A stretch of DNA of 64,000 nt from Nocardioides ferulae (GTDB taxonomy: Bacteria > Actinomycetota > Actinomycetes > Propionibacteriales > Nocardioidaceae), in NCBI RefSeq assembly GCF_003660455.1, contig NZ_QZVR01000005.1, positions 186,001 to 250,000 on the forward strand, read 5' to 3'. Positions 44,319-52,891 of this stretch are shown here, in pieces (position 1 is the first letter of the stretch; each line of letters starts with the position of its first letter). The notes beneath the pieces were generated by a model. The model was not told where the DNA came from, made no database searches, and was given only the letters and a program-made list of their open reading frames with translations. A program made the translations under genes and the position numbers.

Positions 44319-45806
44319 TCAGGCGTAGCGCGCCGCCCGAGAGGCAGGGGAGCCCGGTCCGGCCTCCAGCAGCGCGGCCAGCTCGTGCTCGAGCACCAGG
44401 CCGACCCGCTGACAGAACGCCTCCGGCTCGTCGGCGGCATCCGGTCGTTCGGCGACGATCCGGTCGACGACGCCCAGCTCGTGCAGCTCGATCGCGCCCA
44501 CCTTCTGCGCGCGAGCCATCTCGGCCGCGTGCTCGACGTCGCGGTGCACGATCGCGCTGGCGCCCTCCGGCGGCAGCGGCGAGAGCCAGGAGTGCTGGGT
44601 CGCGATCACCCGGTCGGCGGGCAGCATCGCGAGCGCACCGCCACCGCTGCCCTCGCCGAGCATCAGGCACAGGGTCGGTGCGTCGAGCGTGACCAGATCC
44701 GACAGCGAACGGGCGATCTCGCCCGCCAACCCGCCGTTCTCGGCCTCGGGGGAGAGCGCGGCGCCGCGGGTGTCGATCGCGGTGACCAGCGGCAGCCCCA
44801 GCTCGGAGGCCAGCCGCATCCCGCGGCGCGCCTCGCGCAGCGCCTCGGGACCCATCGGCTGGTCGGCCTGACCGCGCCGGTCCTGGCCGAGGAACACGCA
44901 CGACACCTCGCCGAACCGCACGAGCGCGATCAGCAGCCCGGGATGGTGCTCGCCCTGGCCGGTGCCGTTGAGGGGGACGACGTCGCGCGCGGCGTACCGG
45001 AGCAGCCGGCGGACGCCGGGCCGCTCGGGGTTGCGGGAGCGGGTGATCGCCTCCCACGTGTCGACCGCGGGGGCGCCGCCGAAGAGCGCGTCGTCGGGCA
45101 GCGGCGCGGACGGCACGATGTCGCGGCGCGGGGCGAGCAGCACCCGCAGCGTGCGGTCCAGGATCTCGGCGATGTCCTCGGGAGCGACGACCCCGTCGAT
45201 GATGCCGCGGGCCGACAGGTTCTCCGAGGTCTGCACCCCGGGCGGGAACGGCTTGCCGTAGAGCGCCTCGTAGACGCGCGGGCCGAGGAAGCCCAGCAGC
45301 GCCTCCGGCTCGGCGACGGTGACGTGGCCCAGCGACCCCCACGACGCCATCACCCCGCCGGTGGTGGGGTGGCGCAGGTAGACCAGGTAGGGCAGTCCGG
45401 CCGCCTTGTGGGTGGCGACGGCCTCGGAGATGCGCACCATCTGCACGAACGCCGGGGTCCCCTCCTGCATCCGGGTGCCGCCGCTGACCGGCGCCGCCAG
45501 CAGCGGCAGCCCCTCGCGGGTGGCCCGGGTGACCGCCGCGACCAGCCGGTCGGCGGCCGCGCGCCCGATCGAACCCGCCAGGAAGGCGAACTCGCCGGCG
45601 ACCACCGCGACCCGGCGGCCGCTGATCCGCCCCTCGCCGCTGAGCACCGACTCGTCGACGCCGCTCTTGCGCTCGGCGGCGGCCAGCTCCGCGGCGTACC
45701 CCTCGGAGACGCCGCTGCGCTCGGGCGGGGTGTCCCAGGAGACCCACGAGTCGGCGTCGAGGGCCAGGTCGATCAGCTGCGCGGCGTTCAGGCGGGAGCG
45801 GCTCAC
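44319..45806 (-). CDS. accD3: Acetyl/propionyl-CoA carboxyltransferase (AccD3-like alpha-beta fusion)
   Basis: 495 residues, the same length as mycobacterial AccD3. The N-terminal crotonase-fold half has HPTTGGVMASWGSLGHVTVAEP and GPRVYEALYG; the C-terminal half has GEGSGGGALAMLPADRVIA and the LPPEGASAI block. The usual N-terminal zinc finger of bacterial AccD is absent. It would transfer carboxyl from carboxybiotin to an acyl-CoA with a biotinylated AccA-type partner encoded elsewhere. The GTG start overlaps the epimerase stop (GTGA). The acyl-CoA substrate is unknown. Confidence 0.88.
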   Translation of the reverse strand: MSRSRLNAAQLIDLALDADSWVSWDTPPERSGVSEGYAAELAAAERKSGVDESVLSGEGRISGRRVAVVAGEFAFLAGSIGRAAADRLVAAVTRATREGLPLLAAPVSGGTRMQEGTPAFVQMVRISEAVATHKAAGLPYLVYLRHPTTGGVMASWGSLGHVTVAEPEALLGFLGPRVYEALYGKPFPPGVQTSENLSARGIIDGVVAPEDIAEILDRTLRVLLAPRRDIVPSAPLPDDALFGGAPAVDTWEAITRSRNPERPGVRRLLRYAARDVVPLNGTGQGEHHPGLLIALVRFGEVSCVFLGQDRRGQADQPMGPEALREARRGMRLASELGLPLVTAIDTRGAALSPEAENGGLAGEIARSLSDLVTLDAPTLCLMLGEGSGGGALAMLPADRVIATQHSWLSPLPPEGASAIVHRDVEHAAEMARAQKVGAIELHELGVVDRIVAERPDAADEPEAFCQRVGLVLEHELAALLEAGPGSPASRAARYA

Positions 45807-46846
45807 CCGCGCAGGGTAGTGCGCGGACGGGCCGGGCGGTCCCAGCGCCCGCGCCAGGCCGCGAGCACCTCCGCCTCCTCTGCGCGGGTCAGCCCGGTCA
45901 GCGTCGCCTCGGAGGTGGCCCGCAGCCAGGCCAGGGTGTCGCGAGCGGTGTCGGCGACCGGCCGGCAGCGCAACCCGGCGTCCCGGGCCGGGCCCGGGTC
46001 GTGGGCGAGCATCCCGTCGTACGCCGGACGCGGCAGCCACAGCGGCAGCGAGCGGGGTCCTGCCCAGGGCGCGACCTCCTCGGCCTCGAGGAGCTCCTGC
46101 GGCACCCAGGTGAGCGTCGGGGCGGGTGCCGCGGGCTCGCTCACCCCGACGGCCACGGCGGCGAGCAGCTCGCGCAGGCCGGTCACGTCGCCGATCGCGT
46201 CGAGCACGCCGGTGCGCCGCTGCTCGGCGCAGTCGACGATCCAGGCGGCCAGGTCGCGGACGTCGACGACCTGCACGGTGTCGTCGGGGTCGCCGGGGGC
46301 CAGCACGTCGGGGTGGTCGAGGTCCGCGAGCCGGTCGACCCAGTAGGTGAAGCGTCCCGTGGGGTCGCCCGGGCCGACGATCAGCCCCGGCCGCAGGGCC
46401 AGCGCGGAGCCGGTGCCGTCGAGCACGGTGCGCTCGCAGGCCACCTTCATCGGTCCGTAGGCCTCCGGCTGCGTGCGCAGGTCGACGTCCTCGAAGACCG
46501 GCTCGTGCAGCGGGGTGTGCCCCGGACCGCCGCCGGACGTCGTCTCGTCGGCGTAGACGCTGATCGAGGAGACGAACACCCAGTGCGGCTCCGGCCACGC
46601 CTCGGTGGCACGCCGCACCCAGGACGGCTGTCGACCGACGTCGACCACCGCGTCGTACTCCGGCCCGGCGGCCGCCACCAGCTCGGCCGGCGCCGCGGTC
46701 GACCGGTCCACGGCCACGTGCCGGGCGCCCTCGGGAACCCGGTCGCCGCTGCGGCACAGGCAGGCGACCTGGTGGCCCCGCCGCAGCGCCTCGGCCGCCA
46801 CCTCGCGGGAGAGGAACACCGAGCCGCCGAGCACCAGGAGTCGCAT
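45803..46846 (-). CDS. NAD-dependent epimerase/dehydratase family protein
   Basis: 347 residues of extended SDR. RLLVLGGSVFLSREVAAEAL is the NAD-binding strand-turn-helix (GGSxFLS in place of GGxGFIG), and VFVSSISVYAD ... YGPMK gives the catalytic Ser/Tyr-x3-Lys. LALRPGLIVGPGDPTGRFTYWVDR is the substrate-binding segment. These atypical SDRs act on nucleotide sugars or other small molecules; the substrate is unknown. It is the upstream gene of a two-gene operon with the carboxyltransferase. Start at 46846 begins the Rossmann strand. Confidence 0.88.
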   Translation of the reverse strand: MRLLVLGGSVFLSREVAAEALRRGHQVACLCRSGDRVPEGARHVAVDRSTAAPAELVAAAGPEYDAVVDVGRQPSWVRRATEAWPEPHWVFVSSISVYADETTSGGGPGHTPLHEPVFEDVDLRTQPEAYGPMKVACERTVLDGTGSALALRPGLIVGPGDPTGRFTYWVDRLADLDHPDVLAPGDPDDTVQVVDVRDLAAWIVDCAEQRRTGVLDAIGDVTGLRELLAAVAVGVSEPAAPAPTLTWVPQELLEAEEVAPWAGPRSLPLWLPRPAYDGMLAHDPGPARDAGLRCRPVADTARDTLAWLRATSEATLTGLTRAEEAEVLAAWRGRWDRPARPRTTLRG

Positions 46847-46957
46847 GGCGACGACGCTCGCGGAGTCCGGCGCGTGGGGCAAGGGCTTTCGCTCTGGGCA
46901 GAGGGTCAGGTGGTCGCGGGGGCGCCGAGAACCGCCGCTACCGCCGCCCCTGCCGAC

Positions 46958-48472
46958 TCACTCGAGCTCGGGCGAGGTGGGCGAGGTCAGCCAGGCGTCG
47001 AACAGGTCGCGCAGCGACTCGCCGGTGCGCTCCTCCCACCAGGCGATCAGCTCGTCGCGGCCGGCGTGGCCGTTGTCGCGGGAGGCCGGCCAGCCGCTCG
47101 CGGCGTCCCAGAACGCGTCGTCACCGACCCGCTGGCGCACCGCGTGCCAGAGCATCCCGCCGCCGAAGTAGACGTTGGACTCGCCGAAGCTGTCCGGGTC
47201 GAAGTCGCCGGGCGGGCCGTGCAGCGCCCGCAGCGACTGCTCGTAGGGCACCCAGCGGTCGATCACCGCGTCGATCGACTGACCGCCGACCTCGGCCTCG
47301 TAGACCCACTGGAGGTACATCGCCATGCCCTCGTTCATCCACAGGTCGCGCCAGTCGTTCGGGGTGACCTGGTTGCCCCACCAGTGGTGCACGATCTCGT
47401 GCACCAGGACCTCCGGGGAGGTGGCGTAGCGGGTGGTGCCGAGCGTGATCATGGTCTGGGTCTCCATGCCGCTGCGCGAGTCGACCAGCAGCACGCCCAG
47501 GGTGTCGAACGGGTAGTCGCCGAGCTTGCCCTCGACCCAGCGCAGCGCCTCGGGGGTGGCCGACAGTGGCACCTGCCAGCGGGTCTCGTCGCGCGGCACC
47601 CAGTAGCTGATCGGCACGCCGCTGGGGGACTCGTCGTCCCACCGCTGGTAGTCGCCGACGGCGACGGTGATCAGGTACGACGCCGCGGGCTCGGCCAGGT
47701 GCCACCGGGTCTCGGTGCGGCCGTTCCTCGTCCGCCGGGAGGTCAGCTCGCCGTTGGCGACGCCGACGAACGGCGCGTCGGTGGTGATCGTGAAGTCGTA
47801 GAGCGCCTTGTCGGAGGGGTGGTCGTTGACGGCGTACCACGAGTGCGCCCCGTAGGGCTCCTGCATGGTCCAGGCCTCGCCGTCGGCGGTGACGGTCCAG
47901 CCGAGCGTGGAGAAGTCCGAGCGGGTGGTCGGCGCCGGGACCGGCTCGGGGGAGCCGGCGTAGGCGAGCTCGAGGGCGTACTGCTCGCCCGTCTCGACCG
48001 CGGCCCGCACGACCAGGTCGTCGCCGTCGTGCCGCACCTCGACGTCGCGTCCGTCGAGGCGGGCGGTGGAGACCTCGAGCGGCTCGGCGAGGTCGAGCTG
48101 GAAGGAGTCGCCAGTGGTGGCGGCGCGGAAGGTGAGGGTCTGGGTCGCTTCGAGCGTGGCGGTGTCGGGCGCCCAGTCGAGTGCGAGGTCGTAATGGAGA
48201 GCGTCGACGTCGGGCTCGCCGACCTCGGGATAGACCGAGTCCTCGACCGGCTCGTTGACGGCGACCGCCAGGTCGGGGTCGACGTCGGCCGTCGGGGCCG
48301 GCCGAGCGGTGGAGCCGGTGGCCGGGGGCGAGGCCGTGGCGGCCGTCGACGTCGGGAGCGTCGCGGGTCCGGAGACCGACGGCTCGCCGTCGCTGCAACC
48401 GGCCAGCGCGCCTGCCACCGCCGTCGCGGTCAGCGCGGCGAGCGCCGCCCGGGCGGCGCGGCGGCGGGTCAC
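46958..48472 (-). CDS. M1-family metallopeptidase lipoprotein
   Basis: 504 residues. Lipobox LAGC gives a lipid anchor at Cys26, followed by a Ser/Thr/Pro-rich spacer. Zinc ligands are His358, His362 (HEIVHHWWGN) and Glu381 (WMNEGMA). SGMETQTM replaces the GAMEN exopeptidase loop. The protein stops after the catalytic domain and lacks the large helical C-terminal domain of full aminopeptidase N. It would trim peptides outside the membrane. Its GTG overlaps the stop of the ECF sigma factor gene. Confidence 0.92.
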   Translation of the reverse strand: MTRRRAARAALAALTATAVAGALAGCSDGEPSVSGPATLPTSTAATASPPATGSTARPAPTADVDPDLAVAVNEPVEDSVYPEVGEPDVDALHYDLALDWAPDTATLEATQTLTFRAATTGDSFQLDLAEPLEVSTARLDGRDVEVRHDGDDLVVRAAVETGEQYALELAYAGSPEPVPAPTTRSDFSTLGWTVTADGEAWTMQEPYGAHSWYAVNDHPSDKALYDFTITTDAPFVGVANGELTSRRTRNGRTETRWHLAEPAASYLITVAVGDYQRWDDESPSGVPISYWVPRDETRWQVPLSATPEALRWVEGKLGDYPFDTLGVLLVDSRSGMETQTMITLGTTRYATSPEVLVHEIVHHWWGNQVTPNDWRDLWMNEGMAMYLQWVYEAEVGGQSIDAVIDRWVPYEQSLRALHGPPGDFDPDSFGESNVYFGGGMLWHAVRQRVGDDAFWDAASGWPASRDNGHAGRDELIAWWEERTGESLRDLFDAWLTSPTSPELE

Positions 48473-49047
48473 GCGTCGCCCCGCAGCAGCGGCCGGGCGA
48501 GCTTGCGGCCGTGGTGGATGCGGGCCTTGATCGTGCCGAGCGGCGCGTCGAGGTGCGCGGCGATCTCGTCGTAGGCCATGCCGTAGACGTCGCGCAGCAG
48601 CAGCGGCTCGACCAGCTGCGGGTGCTCGCGCTCGAGGATCTCCATCGCCTCGAGCAGGTCGAGCCGGGTGCCGGCGATGACCGAGGTGGTGCGCGGGTCG
48701 GGCCGTTCGTGCGGGCCGGACTCCATCGTGTCGGTGGGGGTGGCCTGGTTCTTCAGCTTGCGGTAGGTCGACCGCGCGGAGTTCACCGCGACCACGTGCA
48801 TCCACGTGGTGAACCGGCCCCGGCCGCCCCAGCCGCCGATCTTGGCGGCGATGTTGACCAGGGCGTCCTGGCAGGCGTCCTCGGCGTCGGCGGAGTAGGG
48901 CAGCACGCCGCGGCACACGTGCAGCACCCGCGGCCGGACCGCGGTCAGCAGCGCCTCGAGGGCATCGCGGTCGCCCTCGCGGGCACGCCGGGCCAGCTCG
49001 TCGATCTCGTCGGGCGTCGGTGCATGCGGGACGTCGTTCGGCTCCAC
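48469..49047 (-). CDS. ECF-family RNA polymerase sigma factor
   Basis: 192 residues with sigma region 2 (DALEALLTAVRPRVLHVCRGV ... DACQDALVNIAAKIGGW, then WMHVVAVNSARSTYRK) and region 4 (LEREHPQLVEPLLLRDVYG, PLGTIKARIHHGRKLARPLL). GTG 49047 has GAAGGGAG upstream and is preferred. There is no adjacent anti-sigma gene: the partner downstream is a lipoprotein peptidase, and a membrane Ser/Thr kinase is encoded divergently 73 bp away. Control by phosphorylation, as in some kinase-linked ECF groups, is a testable idea only. Confidence 0.9.
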   Translation of the reverse strand: MEPNDVPHAPTPDEIDELARRAREGDRDALEALLTAVRPRVLHVCRGVLPYSADAEDACQDALVNIAAKIGGWGGRGRFTTWMHVVAVNSARSTYRKLKNQATPTDTMESGPHERPDPRTTSVIAGTRLDLLEAMEILEREHPQLVEPLLLRDVYGMAYDEIAAHLDAPLGTIKARIHHGRKLARPLLRGDA

Positions 49048-49108
49048 CGGGCTCCCTTCCCCTCGTGGCCGGCGGCTGTGCGCCACCCGGCCCGGGTCCC
49101 GGGTCGAA

Positions 49109-49114
49109 CATAAT
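49109..49114 (+). promoter_or_regulatory. Predicted -10 box (CATAAT) of a leaderless promoter
   Basis: CATAAT ends 6 nt before the GTG at 49121. It is the best match to TATAAT in the window. Confidence 0.55.
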
Positions 49115-49120
49115 GCAGAC

Positions 49121-50659
49121 GTGTCCATGCCCAGCCGCCTCGGCCGCTACGCGGTGCGCCGCCGGATCGGGTCCGGGGCGTTCGCGACGGTGTGGCTGGC
49201 CTACGACGCCCAGCTCGACAGCCCGGTCGCGGTGAAGGTGCTGGCCGACAACTGGACCGAGGACCTCCACGTGCGCCGCCGGTTCGTCGAGGAGGGGCGC
49301 TACCTGCGCCGGGTCGAGTCGCCCCACGTGGTGAGCGTCTACGACGCCGGCGAGCTCGACGACGGCCGCCCCTACCTGGTGATGTCGTACGCCGACCAGG
49401 GCACGCTGGCGGACCGGCTGGAGCTGGAGGGGCTCACCGCCGCCCAGGCGCTCGAGGTGGTGCGCCAGGTGGGCGCGGGACTGACCGCCCTGCACGAGCG
49501 GGACATTCTGCACCGTGACGTGAAGCCGGCCAACGTGCTGTTCCGGACCCTCGGGAACGGTCGCTCCGGCCGGTCCGACGGGACGGCTCCGGCGGTGCGG
49601 GCGATGCTGGGCGACCTGGGGCTGGGCAAGGCGCTCGACATGTCGTCGCGGCTGACCATGGTGGCCGGCACCCCGTCCTACATCGCCCCCGAGCAGGCTC
49701 GCGGCGAGGCGCTGGACGCTCGCGCGGACCTCTACTCGCTGGCCGCGCTCGCCTACCTGCTGCTCGCCGGCCGCGCGGCGTACTCCCACGCCGACCTCGG
49801 TGCCGCCGCCGATCCGCCGCCCGTGCCGCCGCTGTCGAGCGACGAGCGGTCCTTCCCGGCCGAGGTCGAGGAGGTGCTGCGCCGGGGGCTGGCGCGCGAC
49901 CGCGACGACCGGTGGCCCGACGTGGCCTCGTTCGTCGCCGCGCTGGAGGTCGCGCTGGCTCCGGTCCTCGAGCAGGACACGGGGGAGCTGACCTGGGCGG
50001 CCGGGGCGAGCCCCGACCCGTGGCTGACCCAGGCCGGCGGCGCTCCCTCGCTGCCGATGCTCGGGGCAGCGGCCGATCGGCCCGGGGAGCCGGAGGCCCA
50101 GCCGGAGCCCCCCGGGCCGCCGTCGCCGTCCCGCCGGCGGTGGCTGCGCCGGGCGACCTGGGCGCTGGCGGCGGCGGTCGTGGTGGCCGGCGGCGCGGCC
50201 GTGGGCTGGGGGCTGCACGACGGCGGCTCCGCGCAGACCGAGCTCTCCGACGACACCGGCTCGATCAGCGTGACCGTGCCCCCGTCCTGGACCGTCGCGA
50301 CCAGCACGGAGGGGTGGCGACCGCCGGACGCCGACCGTGACTTCCAGGCGCTCTCGGCCGGCACGACCGCCGACTGGGCGGAGGGCGAGCTCGGCGAGGG
50401 GGTGTTTCTCGGTCTGCTGCCCGGCGACGACCTGCCCGAGACGCTGCCGCAGCACCCCGAGTGCGCGGAGACGGGCCTGCCGGTCGACGACGTCTCCGGC
50501 TCGGCGCGGACCGTGTGGAGCCTGGACTGCCCGGCCGGCGTCACCGTCGAACGGGTGGTCCAGGTGACCGCCGACCACCTGCTGTGGGTGCAGGTGCGCA
50601 GCAGTGACCGTGCCGAGGCCGCCCGGGTGCTCGACACCGTCGCCGTGCACGGGATGTGA
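49121..50659 (+). CDS. Membrane Ser/Thr protein kinase
   Basis: 512 residues. The kinase domain (about 8-275) has the glycine loop IGSGAFATVWLA, VAVKVL, HRDVKPANVLF, DLG in place of DFG, and GTPSYIAPEQ. A Pro-rich linker leads to a transmembrane helix (about 343-364, ATWALAAAVVVAGGAAVGWG) and an outer domain with VTVPPSWTV and paired cysteines (PECAETG, SLDCPAG). The DLG variant is found in active kinases. It is divergent from an ECF sigma gene. GTG 49121 fits the leaderless box; ATG 49127 is in frame. Confidence 0.9.
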   Translation: MSMPSRLGRYAVRRRIGSGAFATVWLAYDAQLDSPVAVKVLADNWTEDLHVRRRFVEEGRYLRRVESPHVVSVYDAGELDDGRPYLVMSYADQGTLADRLELEGLTAAQALEVVRQVGAGLTALHERDILHRDVKPANVLFRTLGNGRSGRSDGTAPAVRAMLGDLGLGKALDMSSRLTMVAGTPSYIAPEQARGEALDARADLYSLAALAYLLLAGRAAYSHADLGAAADPPPVPPLSSDERSFPAEVEEVLRRGLARDRDDRWPDVASFVAALEVALAPVLEQDTGELTWAAGASPDPWLTQAGGAPSLPMLGAAADRPGEPEAQPEPPGPPSPSRRRWLRRATWALAAAVVVAGGAAVGWGLHDGGSAQTELSDDTGSISVTVPPSWTVATSTEGWRPPDADRDFQALSAGTTADWAEGELGEGVFLGLLPGDDLPETLPQHPECAETGLPVDDVSGSARTVWSLDCPAGVTVERVVQVTADHLLWVQVRSSDRAEAARVLDTVAVHGM

Positions 50660-50724
50660 GTCTCGGCAGGCTCGACCACCGGGACGGCGGGCTCGACCAC
50701 CGGGACGGCGGGCTCGACCGCCGG
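50660..50724 (+). repeat. Family D element expanded in tandem after a stop codon
   Basis: Begins exactly at the base after the kinase stop with CTCGGCAGGCTCGACCACCG; 21-bp units at 50669-50689 and 50690-50710 are followed by a partial third. Confidence 0.85.
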
Positions 50725-50732
50725 TGCCGAGG

Positions 50733-51401
50733 TCAGGGCTGCGGCAGCCGCACCGAGGCCGCCACCCGGCGCAGCAGGTCGCGCATGCCGGGGCCGTCGG
50801 CCAGCCGCCCGTTGACCGCGATCTCCACCCGGGCGGTCGTGGTGCCCGGCGCGGGCAGGAACCGTTCGTAGGTCAGCCGCCGGTAGCCGCCCCGGTCGAT
50901 GAACGTCGCCGTGAACGCGTCCTCGCCCTCGGCCTCGACGTCGAGGTCGAGCAGGTCGCCGTTGGCCTCGGCGTCCTCGAGGGCGGCCATCCGCGCCAGT
51001 CTGGCCACGGCGAGCGACTCCCGCTCGCCCAGCAGAGAGATGCGCAGCAGGTAGGTGTTGGTCGGTGCCGCCGGTGGGGAGAAGTTCCACGAGTCGTAGC
51101 CGGGCGCGAGCGCCACCCGCATCCAGCCCTCGGGCACCGCCACGCGCACCTGGATCGGGTCGTCGCGCAGGCGCACCGTGCGCAGCTCGATGCCGCGGCG
51201 CAGCGGCGGGGTCGTGGGGTCCGGCTGCACGTCGTAGACGGTGACCGGGTACGACGGCGACTCGGCCGCCAGGGGCGTGGCGGTCGGGATCGTGTCCGGC
51301 CCGTGCTCGGCGAGGTCGGCCGCGGCGTACCCGCCGGCGGTGGCGACGGCGGCCAGCGCCACCAGCACCCCGAGCCCGCGCCACCTCCCCCGACCGCTCA
51401 T
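50733..51401 (-). CDS. Membrane-anchored protein of unknown function
   Basis: 222 residues. One N-terminal hydrophobic segment (10-28) acts as a signal or anchor. The exterior part is a single beta-rich domain with VRVAVPEGWMRVALAPGYDSW, YLLRISLLGE and ATFIDRGGYRRLTYERFLP, resembling the outer domain of the neighbouring kinase in size and in its strand pattern. No family recognised. The convergent position beside the kinase is notable but may be fortuitous. Confidence 0.7.
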   Translation of the reverse strand: MSGRGRWRGLGVLVALAAVATAGGYAAADLAEHGPDTIPTATPLAAESPSYPVTVYDVQPDPTTPPLRRGIELRTVRLRDDPIQVRVAVPEGWMRVALAPGYDSWNFSPPAAPTNTYLLRISLLGERESLAVARLARMAALEDAEANGDLLDLDVEAEGEDAFTATFIDRGGYRRLTYERFLPAPGTTTARVEIAVNGRLADGPGMRDLLRRVAASVRLPQP

Positions 51402-51505
51402 GCGCCCCAATCTAGTGACTGGCGGCGTCGGCACGGTCCGGGGGCGAGCGGAGCCCCCGCCCCGCCGTTTCGGCGCCGCGGCACCCCTGGTGGCAGCATG
51501 TCGTC

Positions 51506-52762
51506 ATGACCGGCACCGACCTCTCCCAGACCGGCGTCATCGACGCCAACATCGCCCCTCACAGCGACACCGAGGCGCATGTCGAGCTGACCGAGTCCTA
51601 TGCCGCGCACAACTACCATCCGCTGCGGGTCGTGCTGTCCTCCGGGGAGGGTGCCTGGGTCACCGACGTGGAGGGCCGGCGCTACCTCGACTGCCTGGCC
51701 GGCTACAGCGCGCTGAACTTCGGCCACGGCCACCCGCGGCTGGTCGCCCGCGCCCAGGAGCAGCTGGGCCGGCTGACACTGACCTCGCGGGCGTTCTACA
51801 ACGATCAGCTGGGTCCGTTCGCCCGCGACCTGGCGGCGCTCACCGGCAAGGAGATGATCCTGCCGATGAACTCGGGCGCCGAGGCCGTCGAGACCGCGAT
51901 CAAGGTCGCCCGCCGGTGGGGCTACCTGGTCAAGGGCGTCCCCGAGCACCGGGCCACCATCGTGGCGATGGAGGGCAACTTCCACGGCCGCACCACCACG
52001 ATCGTCTCGTTCTCCACCGACCCGGTCGCCACCGCTCACTACTCGCCCTACACGCCCGGGTTCAAGCTGGTGCCCTACGGCGACTTCGCCGCGCTCGAGG
52101 CCGCGATCGACGAGACCACGGTCGGCGTGCTGCTCGAGCCGATCCAGGGCGAGGCCGGCGTGATCATCCCTCCCGACGGCTACCTCCAGCAGGTGCGCAC
52201 CCTGTGCCACTCCCAGCGGGTGCTGATGATGGCCGACGAGATCCAGTCCGGGCTGGCCCGCACCGGCCGCACCTTCGCGTGCGACCACGAGGACGTCGTG
52301 CCCGACATCTACATGCTCGGCAAGGCCCTCGGCGGCGGCCTCTACCCCGTCTCCGCGGTCGCGGCCGACGGCGACGTGCTCTCGGTGATCACCCCGGGCT
52401 CGCACGGCTCCACGTTCGGCGGCAACCCGCTGGCGGCGGCCATCGGCCACGAGGTCGTGGCGATGCTGCAGACCGGTGAGTTCCAGCAGCGCGCCCAGGT
52501 GCTCGGGGCGCGGCTGAGCGAGGGCCTCGCCGCCCTGGTCGGCCAGGGTCTGGTCGAGGTGCGCACCCGCGGGCTCTGGGCCGGCGTCGACATCGACCCC
52601 GAGATGGCGAGCGGCCGCGAAGTCAGCGAGGCCCTGCTCGAGCGCGGCATCCTCGCCAAGGAGGCGCACGGCCAGTCGGTGCGCCTGGCCCCGCCGCTGG
52701 TGGCCTCGGAGGACGACATCGACCTGCTGGTCGACGCGTTCGCCGACATCTGCGCGGGCTGA
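51506..52762 (+). CDS. rocD: Ornithine-oxoacid aminotransferase
   Basis: 418 residues of class III PLP aminotransferase. YLDCLAGYSALNFGHGHPR, LPMNSGAEAVETAIKVARRW, GNFHGRTTTIVSFS, EPIQGEAGVIIPPDGYL and the PLP-lysine block LGKALGGGLYPVSA, as well as the GSHGSTFGGNPLA segment, are diagnostic for RocD. It converts ornithine and 2-oxoglutarate to glutamate semialdehyde and glutamate in arginine breakdown. No arginase gene is adjacent. Confidence 0.94.
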   Translation: MTGTDLSQTGVIDANIAPHSDTEAHVELTESYAAHNYHPLRVVLSSGEGAWVTDVEGRRYLDCLAGYSALNFGHGHPRLVARAQEQLGRLTLTSRAFYNDQLGPFARDLAALTGKEMILPMNSGAEAVETAIKVARRWGYLVKGVPEHRATIVAMEGNFHGRTTTIVSFSTDPVATAHYSPYTPGFKLVPYGDFAALEAAIDETTVGVLLEPIQGEAGVIIPPDGYLQQVRTLCHSQRVLMMADEIQSGLARTGRTFACDHEDVVPDIYMLGKALGGGLYPVSAVAADGDVLSVITPGSHGSTFGGNPLAAAIGHEVVAMLQTGEFQQRAQVLGARLSEGLAALVGQGLVEVRTRGLWAGVDIDPEMASGREVSEALLERGILAKEAHGQSVRLAPPLVASEDDIDLLVDAFADICAG

Positions 52763-52805
52763 GCCCGACGGCCCCCGGAGCAGGGTCACGCAGCCTGGGG
52801 TCGGC

Positions 52806-52838
52806 GGTCGAGGCGGTCGCGCCGTGACCGTCTCGGGT
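52806..52838 (+). repeat. Family E element (copy 1)
   Basis: GGTCGAGGCGGTCGCGC then GACCGTCTCGGGT. GGTCGCG and CGTGACC form a small dyad. Related to 58888-58922. Confidence 0.6.
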
Positions 52839-52878
52839 CTCACCCGAGCCGGTGTGGGGCCGGCGGCACCCGATGACC

Positions 52879-52884
52879 TACGGT
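52879..52884 (+). promoter_or_regulatory. Predicted -10 box (TACGGT) of a leaderless promoter
   Basis: TACGGT ends 7 nt before the GTG at 52892 and favours that codon over GTG 52883. Confidence 0.5.
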
Positions 52885-52891
52885 GCGCTTC

